Assembly (NCBI GenBank): GCA_000940995.1
Contig: CP005974.1
Location: 372,001 to 436,000 of the forward strand
Direction of reading: 5' to 3'
Length of the DNA stretch: 64,000 nt
Source of the DNA: Photobacterium gaetbulicola Gung47
GTDB taxonomy: Bacteria; Pseudomonadota; Gammaproteobacteria; Enterobacterales; Vibrionaceae
The position numbers and the translations under genes are program-made. Under the pieces are notes generated by a model. It ran no database searches, was not told where the DNA came from, and worked only from the letters and a program-made list of their open reading frames with translations. Positions 17,638 through 25,747 of the stretch are shown piece by piece; the stretch's first letter is position 1, and each line of letters opens with the position of its first letter.

Positions 17638-19854
17638 CTATGACTCCATCATACAGTGGTAATGTTCCTCGTCTTGACTCTCTATAAATATAGACTTGAA
17701 TCTTTCCAAGTACGCTTGAGGTTCAACTTCGACCATCAAACCAATGTTCGTTGGATCGGAGTGTGAACTCCTATTAATGTAGCGATAAAAAGCTTTATGT
17801 CCTTGCTCTGGCTCTTTTTCTGCTAATTCATTTAGGATGTCAGATAGCTTGTCTCTCTTGTGTACAAAACCGAAATAATACTCAATTATGTTTCTCATCA
17901 CATTAGGTAAAACGACAGGATTGGCACTGCCCTCAATGACATCTTTGATTATTTGCCATAAAGACTGATAATCATTTTTTAGCTCACCTTTATTCATTGG
18001 TTGTACATTGGTGTATTGCTTTTTATTTAAGCGATATAGTGAGTATTTATCATTGAACCTATCATTGCCCTTTCTGTCTTTACCTTGTGGAGCTAGCTTC
18101 AATAGCTCTTGATAGAAAAACAAGCTATGGGTTAGCACAATGACCTTTTTGAACTTATTGCCTTTAATGATTTTGGTGTGAGTCAGAGAGGCTATGTCAT
18201 AGATATAGTTCTGAGAGAGACTAGAAATCGGGTCATCAATAACGATCAGTTTTTCTTTATCAGCAATGTCTGAATCCTTACTCATACTGCCGTTGCATTT
18301 CTCGATAAAGTACAAGAAGGTTATCAGTGTTTTTTCTCCTTCACTGAGGGACTTAAACACTTCTTTTCCTTCAATGGTCTTTTCCCCTCGGCTAAGTACA
18401 AAGTAATTTTGTTGCTCTGGGTCAGTTGATGAGACAATTTCAAAGCTCGTTAGACCTAGACTCTTCAAATTTAAATTAATTCTTTCAATGGTATCGTCAA
18501 TATTTGACGTTTTTGAGCGAAGATAACTGATTCTGCTAGCAACTTTTCGACCAACCTGTTTCACTCTTTTTAAGTCTGCATTTAGTTGATTGATATCACA
18601 GTCTTTTTCATCTCTCAAACGCTTTTCCAATGAGAAAATAGACTCAGTATGATATCTAACGGAATCCCACATTCTGTCTTGGATGTCTTTCTTGCTTTCG
18701 TTGAATTTTCTTGCCTTTGTTATTATCACTTTAACTGCTGCATTGATCTCTTCAGATATACTCACTAAAGGGGCTAATTTCTCCTTATGGTCAATGATTT
18801 CAATAGATAAGCTTGGTTTTTCTATTTTGGATTTAATCAGGTCTAGGTTGTCTTGATAGACACGCTCTAGTAGAGCAATAACTGGTTCAACCTTATGTAC
18901 GTTTGGGTCATATAATGAGCAGCTGATAAACGCATCTTGGATGGATGCTATATAGTTAGTAACCGCATCGGCATAAGACTTCGAGATAGCCTCTACTTTT
19001 TGCACGTTGGCAACATATGTTTTGTCAAACAATGCAGCAAGCTCAGAGCGAAAGGTGTCATCAATCGTGTCTTTCTGACAAAAAGGGCATTTTGTTTGCT
19101 CTTCCGCTAAGTAGTTGTCTCTACCATCCTTAACCCAATTTTGGTTGTTGAGTTCAGTGATAAACTCTGTGAGCTGACTACTTGAAGAACCTACAATTGG
19201 CTCAGAAAGGATGTTTGCTTCTTCAATGTTTAGACTTGGTGGGGACGGTAGTTCAATTAGTGTCGGTAGTGCTTTATCAGATTGAGTTAGGGAATCATAC
19301 TCAGCTTGAAGGCTTTCAATAGAGTCTTGGGATACCCCTTTTTGAGACTCTACTTGTTTGTAAAAATTACTTTTAGGTCTTTTAAACCCTTCAAGAAACG
19401 GCGCAAGGGATGTTTTCTCGATGATATATTTTTGTTTGAATACTTCTTCGATAGCAGAATCAGTCGCCTTTCCTTGAGCTATTTTGGCTTCTGATATCTT
19501 GGTTTTGATCCCTTTGTATAATTCTAAGAGCTTTTCCTTCAATTTTGACTTTTCAGCAATTCTAGCTTCAAGATCTGCATTGTCTTTGCTCAATGTGAAT
19601 ACACCTTCCTGCATTGAGCTTTTTACAAAGTGTTGCTCTACAAAGGCTTGGTTGTACACGATAGGGGTAAAACGCCCTTCAACATTGAGACTGCAACTAT
19701 CGAATTTTTCTCTATCATACAAGTAATTAGAGATTGTGGACTTACCTGCTCCATTTAAGCCAAAAATCAACGTATTCTGTTTTGATATATCGATAATTTG
19801 TGGTGTGGTCGGGTGGTAGCTAGTAACCCCTTTTATGGTTATAGAATCGCTCAC
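17638..19854 (-). CDS. RloC/PrrC-like ABC ATPase, predicted anticodon nuclease
   Basis: A 738-residue AAA_13-type ATPase. Walker A is FGLNGAGKST (31-40), the ABC signature SLSEGEKT (502-509), Walker B KLIVIDDP (535-542) and the H-loop VLTHS (573-577). A coiled-coil region between about 90 and 460 is interrupted by a CPFC pair (C256, C259), the zinc-hook arrangement of RloC. The C-terminus has R654-x3-E658 and H698 (in NRSSHSD), matching the Arg-Glu-His catalytic triad of PrrC/RloC nucleases, which cut tRNA anticodon loops and abort phage infection. The start is GTG at 19854 behind a GAGGG site. No restriction genes accompany it, as is usual for RloC. A plain AAA family ATPase without nuclease activity remains possible. 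Confidence 0.72.
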   Translation of the reverse strand: MSDSITIKGVTSYHPTTPQIIDISKQNTLIFGLNGAGKSTISNYLYDREKFDSCSLNVEGRFTPIVYNQAFVEQHFVKSSMQEGVFTLSKDNADLEARIAEKSKLKEKLLELYKGIKTKISEAKIAQGKATDSAIEEVFKQKYIIEKTSLAPFLEGFKRPKSNFYKQVESQKGVSQDSIESLQAEYDSLTQSDKALPTLIELPSPPSLNIEEANILSEPIVGSSSSQLTEFITELNNQNWVKDGRDNYLAEEQTKCPFCQKDTIDDTFRSELAALFDKTYVANVQKVEAISKSYADAVTNYIASIQDAFISCSLYDPNVHKVEPVIALLERVYQDNLDLIKSKIEKPSLSIEIIDHKEKLAPLVSISEEINAAVKVIITKARKFNESKKDIQDRMWDSVRYHTESIFSLEKRLRDEKDCDINQLNADLKRVKQVGRKVASRISYLRSKTSNIDDTIERINLNLKSLGLTSFEIVSSTDPEQQNYFVLSRGEKTIEGKEVFKSLSEGEKTLITFLYFIEKCNGSMSKDSDIADKEKLIVIDDPISSLSQNYIYDIASLTHTKIIKGNKFKKVIVLTHSLFFYQELLKLAPQGKDRKGNDRFNDKYSLYRLNKKQYTNVQPMNKGELKNDYQSLWQIIKDVIEGSANPVVLPNVMRNIIEYYFGFVHKRDKLSDILNELAEKEPEQGHKAFYRYINRSSHSDPTNIGLMVEVEPQAYLERFKSIFIESQDEEHYHCMMES

Positions 19855-20208
19855 TTTTCCCTCGCTAGTTTGACTAAATACACCAATCTTTTAGTAGCTA
19901 ATTTAAGCCCTAAATATTCAATTGATCACATAGTTATACATGAGAAAAACTTGGTCAAGTTGTGTCTGTATATAAGGTGGATTGGAACAACACTAACTCA
20001 TAACGGGGCAAATCTGAGCTAACCCTCTTTAAACACATTTTTGAATATCTGCGTGATCTGAGAGAAATATGACACAAGTTCACCATGTAGTGGTGAATTC
20101 TGAATTCCAGTAACAACTAGCAAGAAGTTTGTTAATTTAATCATATGCTTAATAAATGCACTATCTTATAGTGGCTACATGATAGTGGGTTAAAATACAT
20201 TGATTGAG
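19855..20208. other. Upstream region of the ATPase gene with dyads and a direct repeat
   Basis: About 350 bp without a gene, AT-rich, holding the leftward promoter of the ATPase. It includes TTCACCA-TGTAG-TGGTGAA (20079-20097), CACTAT-CTT-ATAGTG (about 20159-20173) and the motif CATAACGGGGCAAATCTG (19999-20016) with TGAGCTAACCCT (20015-20026). The last two recur on the far side of the IS at 22856-22873 and 22793-22804. Confidence 0.5.
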
Positions 20209-20417
20209 TGCGTATTCCGGAGCATTGCGCCCCCTGATTCCGGGATTATCCGATCGCTCATTCCGGTTTAAACCGATCACCGATTCCGGGATTATCCGGC
20301 CAATTTTCACCTAACTCCGGAATCTATGATCGGAATCGCCGGAATCCATACTTTTTCTCTTTTAAATCAATAGCTCACTATCCTTGCTATACATCAGATG
20401 GTTGCAAGGAAGTGACA

Positions 20418-21950
20418 ATGCCAAAAAAGAGAATACCGATGACCAAAATTAAAGAGGTGTTACGCCTGAAATTTGATTGCGGGCTGTCCAACCGCAACAT
20501 CGCTTCCTGCCTGAAAATAGGTTGCTCCACCGTCTCTGAAATCCTCACGCGCTTCAAGCAGAGCCACATTGGCTGGCCGCTTCCCGAGGCTTGCTCAGAC
20601 ACTGAACTTACTCGGGCGCTCTATCACCCTAAGGGTGCAAGCCAATCCAAGGCTATACCTGACTTCGCCCAGTGTTTTGTCGAACTCAAACGCAAAGGTA
20701 TGACCAAACTGCTCTTATGGCAGGAATATTATGAGCAGCACCAAGAGAGAGCTTACCGGTACAGTCAGTTCTGCGAGCACTACACCCGCTGGCTTAAAAA
20801 GCAAAAGCGCAGCATGAGACAAATCCATACCGCAGGCGACAAGCTCTTCATCGATTACTGCGGCCCAACAATCCCTGTTGTTAACCCTGATACCGGAGAA
20901 GTGCGCCAGGCTCAGGTTTTTGTTGCCACCTTAGGTGCATCTAACTACACCTATGTCGAAGCCTTCCCGGGACAGGGAAAGGTCTACTGGCTGGAAGCGC
21001 ATGCCAATGCCTTCGAGCACTTCGGTGGCGTCCCCAGACTCATGGTGCCTGATAACCTGCGTTCCGCCGTCAGCAAGGCAGACCGCTATGCGCCAACGAT
21101 CAATGACAGCTACCAAAAGCTGGCGCATCATTATCAAACCGCCATCATGCCTGCCCGCCCTTACAAACCCAAAGATAAGGCGAAGGCGGAAAACGCGGTG
21201 TTACTGGTTGAACGCTGGATCATGATGCGCCTGCGCCATCGAACCTTCCATACCTTCAAAGAGCTGAACCTGAGTATCAGGGAGCTCATGGATGAGCTCA
21301 ACCAGCGAGAGATGAAGCAAGTTGGCGCCAGCAGGAAGGCCCTCTTCGAAACCCTGGACAAACCGGCATTAAAGCCACTTCCCATCCAGCGTTATCTCTA
21401 CACCGAAACAAAACGGGCCAAGGTCGGCCCTGATTACCATATCGAGTACCAACGGCATTATTACTCGGTACCACACCAGTTAGTCGGCCAACATATAGAG
21501 TTGGAGGCCACTTCGAGGCTGGTGCAGATTTACTCTCAGGGGAGCCTTGTCGCGCAGCATGCCAGAAGCACGAAAGAAAGAGGGATGAGCACATATCCCG
21601 AACATATGCCCGAGAATCACCGACACCAAAAATGGTCTCCGGAACGCCTACTGCGCTGGGGTGGTCGCATCGGCAGTGCCACACGGGAGGTGGTGAACGC
21701 TCAACTGATGTCGAAGCCGCACCCAGAGCAGGCATACCGGAGTTGCCTTGGGTTGTTGAACTTAAGTCAGAAGCATGGTGAATGCCGCCTTGAGCAAGCC
21801 TGTAAAGACGCCCTTCTGGTTAACAAACCTTACTTCCAGTTCATCAAAAATCTGTTGGTTAATCATCGCGAAGGCCAGCTCAGCCACGACACGACAGTGA
21901 CTCCAGAACTTGTTCACAGCAATGTGCGTGGCCCCGACTGTTACCACTAG
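20418..21950 (+). CDS. istA: IS21 family transposase IstA
   Basis: DDE-type transposase of 510 residues. An N-terminal helix-turn-helix (GLSNRNIASCLKIGCSTVSEIL) precedes the integrase core with the acidic triad D146 (LFIDYCGPT), D212 (MVPDNLRSAV) and E258 (DKAKAENAVLLVERW). ATG 20418 is preferred over an in-frame GTG six bases earlier because of the AGGA site at 20407-20410. It is followed nine bases later by istB, the normal partner. Confidence 0.93.
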   Translation: MPKKRIPMTKIKEVLRLKFDCGLSNRNIASCLKIGCSTVSEILTRFKQSHIGWPLPEACSDTELTRALYHPKGASQSKAIPDFAQCFVELKRKGMTKLLLWQEYYEQHQERAYRYSQFCEHYTRWLKKQKRSMRQIHTAGDKLFIDYCGPTIPVVNPDTGEVRQAQVFVATLGASNYTYVEAFPGQGKVYWLEAHANAFEHFGGVPRLMVPDNLRSAVSKADRYAPTINDSYQKLAHHYQTAIMPARPYKPKDKAKAENAVLLVERWIMMRLRHRTFHTFKELNLSIRELMDELNQREMKQVGASRKALFETLDKPALKPLPIQRYLYTETKRAKVGPDYHIEYQRHYYSVPHQLVGQHIELEATSRLVQIYSQGSLVAQHARSTKERGMSTYPEHMPENHRHQKWSPERLLRWGGRIGSATREVVNAQLMSKPHPEQAYRSCLGLLNLSQKHGECRLEQACKDALLVNKPYFQFIKNLLVNHREGQLSHDTTVTPELVHSNVRGPDCYH

Positions 21951-21959
21951 GAGATAACG

Positions 21960-22700
21960 ATGAACCAACTGAATGAACGACTTAAAGCCCTTCGCCTAAG
22001 CCATGCCGCCACCGCACTGGAGCAGCAACAAGAGCAACTCTCCACGTATGCTGAGCTGACGTTCGAGGAGCGCTTGGGCCTGCTGCTCGAAAGTGAGTTA
22101 CTCAACCGCAGCCAAACCAAGATCCAACGCCTGAAACGCCAGGCAAAGTTAAGGCTGGATGCCCAGCCAAGCCAAATCCTGTACAAGGAAGGCCGCGGGC
22201 TCAAACGCCAGCAGGTCAGTGAACTACTGACCGGTGGCTATCTTCATAAACACCAGAACATCTTGGTGACAGGCCCGACAGGTGCAGGCAAGACCTATAT
22301 CGCTTGCGCCCTTGCAACTCAGGCTTGCGAGCAGCAACACATGGTTCGCTACTATCGTCTGAGCCGTCTACTGGATGACCTGAGTACAGGTCGCTTGGAT
22401 GGCACATACCAAAAACAGCTACAGACTCTGGCAAAAAAGCAGTTACTCATCCTTGATGACTGGGGGATGGAAAAACTGTCTCAAGATCATGCGGGGCACT
22501 TGCTGGAAGTGCTTGAAGATCGATACCAAGTAAGTAGCACTATCGTTGTCAGCCAGCTACCAGTAAAGGAGTGGTACAACATGATAGGCAATGCCACCGT
22601 TGCCGATGCACTGTTAGATCGTCTGATACACCACAGCCACCGAATCGAGCTGGGAGGAGAGTCTATGCGAAAACTGGTGCAATCCGATCACTTAGAGTAA
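21960..22700 (+). CDS. istB: IS21 family helper ATPase IstB
   Basis: DnaA/DnaC-like AAA+ ATPase of 246 residues that assists IstA in target DNA capture. The Walker A motif GPTGAGKT is at residues 105-112, Walker B is QLLILDDWGM, and the family C-terminus LLDRLIHHSHRIELGGESMRK is present. The start follows a TAGGAGATAACG ribosome site. It is full length for the family. Confidence 0.94.
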   Translation: MNQLNERLKALRLSHAATALEQQQEQLSTYAELTFEERLGLLLESELLNRSQTKIQRLKRQAKLRLDAQPSQILYKEGRGLKRQQVSELLTGGYLHKHQNILVTGPTGAGKTYIACALATQACEQQHMVRYYRLSRLLDDLSTGRLDGTYQKQLQTLAKKQLLILDDWGMEKLSQDHAGHLLEVLEDRYQVSSTIVVSQLPVKEWYNMIGNATVADALLDRLIHHSHRIELGGESMRKLVQSDHLE

Positions 22701-22831
22701 AAATAAGGGTAGAGAAAAAGTAGGTAAAAGGGTGATCGGATAAAAACGGAATCCTAGATCACAATCGCCGGAATACGCAATTGAGGCAGTAATGAGCTAA
22801 CCCTAACTTGAATAAGTTAAGCTAAAAATCA

Positions 22832-22854
22832 TTAAGCTAATTTTTTTAGCTTAA
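22832..22854 (-). terminator. Possible terminator of the recombinase operon
   Basis: Perfect 9-bp arms TTAAGCTAA / TTAGCTTAA around five T residues, located about 100 bp past the stop of the leftward coiled-coil gene. It is AT-rich, with GATTTTT on the minus strand after it, so termination would be weak. A related inverted TTAAGCTAAA lies beside it. Confidence 0.35.
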
Positions 22855-22957
22855 GCATAATGGGGCAGTTCTGCGTTACGATGATCTACCCCGTTAGCAC
22901 GGAGATGGACAGAAGCTTTTTTGTATTCAGCCAATCTACTCTTGAGCGGTGGTGGCA

Positions 22958-23416
22958 CTACTTAATTGGCATTACCTTGCTCCTCTTCAGCTTGGCAAGC
23001 TGCTCTCGAAGCTCTGTATTCTCATACTCAAGTTCATCAATACGAGCCAGTGCCTTAACTAACTTATCGTTTAGGTGATGCTGCTGAGCCGCAAATAGGG
23101 TTAGCTTCTCTCGCTCTGTTTCATACTTTTCTTTGTAGTTACTTTTAATGCGCTTTTGCTCTTCGAGCTTACCCCGTACCGCTTCTATTTCTGGCTGAAC
23201 GTATACACCTTTACCTTCTGCAATATCAACTTTGGTATCCTTTACCTTCTCAACAAACTCTGGGTAGTAATAGCCACTGCCATTGCCCAAGTTTGCTTCT
23301 TCCTCAACGGCTCTTACACTGAGTTTGCGATGAGTCGGTATACGCTTGGGTTTTCCTTGAGTAATTCGGCCTAAAGCGGCCTCTAGCGCAAGGAGTGTAT
23401 TTTCACGTTTACCCAT
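22958..23416 (-). CDS. Small DNA-binding-like coiled-coil protein of the recombinase operon
   Basis: A 152-residue protein, last in the leftward recombinase operon. The N-terminal part (KRIPTHRKLSVRAVEEEANLGNGSGYYYPEFVEKV) looks like a helix-turn-helix domain and the C-terminal half (about 75-145) is a charged coiled coil. Small proteins of this design follow the recombinases in Tn554 (TnpC) and in related trio elements, where they influence recombination. By position this could be the small accessory member of a Gamma-Mobile-Trio-type system, but I cannot fix the name. Its 5' half is nearly identical to the broken copy at 23481-23699. Confidence 0.65.
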   Translation of the reverse strand: MGKRENTLLALEAALGRITQGKPKRIPTHRKLSVRAVEEEANLGNGSGYYYPEFVEKVKDTKVDIAEGKGVYVQPEIEAVRGKLEEQKRIKSNYKEKYETEREKLTLFAAQQHHLNDKLVKALARIDELEYENTELREQLAKLKRSKVMPIK

Positions 23417-23502
23417 CCTTAAATCTCCCTCACGGTTAATTCTGCTTTAAAGGCCGTAAATGCCATCCCAAAGTCTCGCATCACGTTTTCTGCCGCCCTA
23501 AT
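23240..23502 (-). repeat. Direct repeat copy 1 (263 bp)
   Basis: This segment is about 98 percent identical to 23523-23785, with an offset of 283 bases and only about six differences seen by eye. It covers the first 59 codons of the intact small gene and an orphan copy of the last 28 or so codons of the upstream 681-residue recombinase gene. Confidence 0.9.
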
Positions 23503-23699
23503 AAAATGTCTTTTTTGGTCTGCTTTACCTTCTCAACAAACTCTGGGTAGTAATAGCCACTGCCATTGCCCAAGTTTGCTTCTTCCTCAACGGCTCTTAC
23601 ACTGAGTTTGCGATGAGTCGGTATACGCTTGGGTTTTCCTTGAACAATTCGGCCTAAAGCGGCCTCTAGCGCAAGGAGTGTATTTTCATCTTTACCCAT
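23481..23699 (-). pseudogene. Truncated copy of the small coiled-coil gene
   Basis: The 72-residue frame repeats the N-terminal 58 residues of the neighbouring 152-residue protein almost exactly (K for R at residue 4, V for T near 18), then reads VEKVKQTKKDILLGRQKT where the intact protein has VEKVKDTKVDIAEGKG. The last residues come from the duplicated recombinase tail in another frame, so the coiled coil is lost. It starts two bases after the recombinase stop, the position the intact gene would originally have had. The substitutions near the joint suggest that the two copies came from different alleles. Confidence 0.8.
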
Positions 23700-23785
23700 C
23701 CTTAAATCTCCCTCACGGTTAATTCTGCTTCAAAGGCCGTAAATGCCATCCCAAAGTCTCGCATCACGTTTTCTGCCGCCCTAAT
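23523..23785 (-). repeat. Direct repeat copy 2 (263 bp)
   Basis: Partner of 23240-23502. It holds the authentic 3' end of the recombinase gene (stop at 23702-23704) and the 5' part of the broken small gene. The 20-bp spacer between the copies is 23503-23522. Confidence 0.9.
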
Positions 23786-25747
23786 TTGAGTAATATAATG
23801 ACTTCTATCTGTGACCGAGATGTCTTCACCCAACGCCATGTAAGCCGATAAACTGCGATGTTTCTTCTGCCACCACTTCGCCTGTTGTTCATCAATAATG
23901 CTGCTGCCAGAGTCGCAATCTACGCAAAATTGAGGGGCAATTACCCCATCCATATCGCAGTCATACCCGCTCTTGCAGTAGCTATGCATTGAACCATGAA
24001 GTGTTAATTTTCCATCTTTGACGGCTTTGTATATAACATCCCAAGAGCTGTAGATGGTCGGCACGTCGCCACGCATTTTCATAATCGCTTTTCCATGGGT
24101 GCCAGATAAGGTTGCGTCCGAATGCCATTGTTTGAAGATTTTATTGGCGGTGGTTTCAGCGTTAATCTCTTCGAGCGCTTGCTGTATTTTTGTATCCACC
24201 TTTAAATCGAGTAGGCTCGCCAGCTTACCTCCGTTGGTATACCACTCTGTCATTGAGAGATAGAGGTGCTTAAATTGCTGCTTGAGCGCAACCAATGTCC
24301 CTAAGCGGTTCTTCACACAATAAAACGCGAGGCTACGTCTAAATTGGTGAGTGCTCATAGGCCAAGGTTTACCGACAACAACCTGTTCCTTCGCTTTCTC
24401 TAAAGAGCGAGGATTGGAGGTTATGCATTCTTGATAATCGTCTTCAGTTACCACAAAAGCAAACTGCCGACAAAAACGCTGCAAGCGGTCATTCCAGTCG
24501 ATGATTAATCTCGGTGGCACTGAGCGAGCGCCTTGGTTTACCCATAATGAATTGACGAACTTCTCATCGGGGTAAGTCACTTCGCTTCGCCAGCGTTTAG
24601 TGAGTACTGTCATTAAGTCTATGGCTGTTTTGGAAGAGGCTGCTGTCACCCACGTTTCGCGTTTTTCTCCGAGCTTAAAGGTATGAGATTGCAACATGTG
24701 GTGAACTCGCCCACTCAAGGTGTCTTTGTAATAACTGTTGGGCGTCAGCTTATCCAATTCTGAGTCTCGCATCCCACTGAACCCACCGCAGACAATATAG
24801 CTCGCGGTAATGAGTTGCCCTAAGTAGCGCTTAAATTCATCGGCATAGTTCAGCGGGATGTCAGGAAGTTTTTTTGCCAATGGGGCAATAATAGTACGAG
24901 GCTCATGGGGTAGGTTACCTGTAATCGCTGCCGTGTATTTGCGGTTATCAATACTCCCATCACCATTCATAAAGGTATAAGCGAGACCTTGTCGAACTTT
25001 GTTATCTAAAATTCTCCTACCTTCAATATAGTTGTCTTGAAGTGCACCTTCGGTATCGGCCAGCAGTTTGGCATGAGGCAACGCCTCTTCAATGAGCGCT
25101 ATCGCTTTGCCGTAGATAGCGTGACATAACCGCTCAGGAATGACCAAGGTTTGCTGATTATCTTTATCACTCAGTTTTTGGGCTTCGATTTTTGACTTTA
25201 TGGGTTCGATGCCCAGCGGTATGTTGTGCCAGCCTGAATCACCGATTACCCCATTGATAGCAACAAATGCCTGCTCAAGTGTACTTTTAACATAACCTTT
25301 CTCCTGAAGGTCGTCATTAAGCTTTGCCCTCAGTGGCGAAGAGGAGAGCGCAGCCAGTGATGTTTGATTCTGCTGCATTAACAATAAGTAAATTTTGTTG
25401 ATGTCGCACAGCCGAGAATAAACGGCTGAAAACTTCGGTGCTTTTTTTCCTTTTGGGCAGGCGTTAAAAAGCCAACCAAAGGTAAATATCTTGAGTTCAC
25501 GTTGCAGCTCAGGTGCGGCGTCAAAGTTTGAGAAGTTGAGGTTATTTCTCGCCTTCTTTCGCGAAAAAGGTGCGCAATCCCAATCACTTTGCCCAAACGT
25601 TGCCGTCACGTTGCCGTCTCTATCTTTGCAGATAACAACAGCATCCAACTCTTCAAATCGTCCTTCGTGATATAGCGATATAATGTCCACGACTTGCACC
25701 TTGTGCGCTTCGGGGAAGTCCGCAGTGTATAGGTGGCTGGTTTTCAT
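23702..25747 (-). CDS. Tyrosine recombinase, third of trio (GmtZ-like by position)
   Basis: A 681-residue site-specific recombinase with the full tyrosine-recombinase set: R327 in GGFSGMRDSELDKL, H467-x-x-R470 in STHQFRRSLAFY, H494 in KHLYLSMTEWY and the predicted nucleophile Y503. The long N-terminal half should bind DNA. Four bases overlap the upstream gene (ATGA), and AGGAG precedes the start. A possible zinc-binding Cys/His cluster follows the catalytic domain (HSYCKSGYDCDMDGVIAPQFCVDC). It resembles the large integrase of Gamma-Mobile-Trio or recombinase-in-trio elements. Confidence 0.75.
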   Translation of the reverse strand: MKTSHLYTADFPEAHKVQVVDIISLYHEGRFEELDAVVICKDRDGNVTATFGQSDWDCAPFSRKKARNNLNFSNFDAAPELQRELKIFTFGWLFNACPKGKKAPKFSAVYSRLCDINKIYLLLMQQNQTSLAALSSSPLRAKLNDDLQEKGYVKSTLEQAFVAINGVIGDSGWHNIPLGIEPIKSKIEAQKLSDKDNQQTLVIPERLCHAIYGKAIALIEEALPHAKLLADTEGALQDNYIEGRRILDNKVRQGLAYTFMNGDGSIDNRKYTAAITGNLPHEPRTIIAPLAKKLPDIPLNYADEFKRYLGQLITASYIVCGGFSGMRDSELDKLTPNSYYKDTLSGRVHHMLQSHTFKLGEKRETWVTAASSKTAIDLMTVLTKRWRSEVTYPDEKFVNSLWVNQGARSVPPRLIIDWNDRLQRFCRQFAFVVTEDDYQECITSNPRSLEKAKEQVVVGKPWPMSTHQFRRSLAFYCVKNRLGTLVALKQQFKHLYLSMTEWYTNGGKLASLLDLKVDTKIQQALEEINAETTANKIFKQWHSDATLSGTHGKAIMKMRGDVPTIYSSWDVIYKAVKDGKLTLHGSMHSYCKSGYDCDMDGVIAPQFCVDCDSGSSIIDEQQAKWWQKKHRSLSAYMALGEDISVTDRSHYITQIRAAENVMRDFGMAFTAFEAELTVREI

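Larger units (their letters stand above)
20209..22779 (+). mobile_element. IS21 family insertion sequence with intact ends
   Basis: The 2571-bp element starts TGCGTATTCCGG and ends with the reverse complement CCGGAATACGCA. It is flanked by a 6-bp target duplication ATTGAG (20203-20208 and 22780-22785), within the 4-8 bp known for the family. Several internal copies of ATTCCGGGATTATCC-like repeats lie between the left end and istA, as usual for IS21. It encodes intact IstA and IstB, so it is probably functional and a recent arrival, inserted between the recombinase operon and the ATPase gene. Confidence 0.92.

Noticed and set aside
17453..17638. 61-codon frame directly downstream of the ATPase gene
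   Set aside because: No ribosome site; it reads through the palindromic segment and has a Cys/His-rich, implausible tail.
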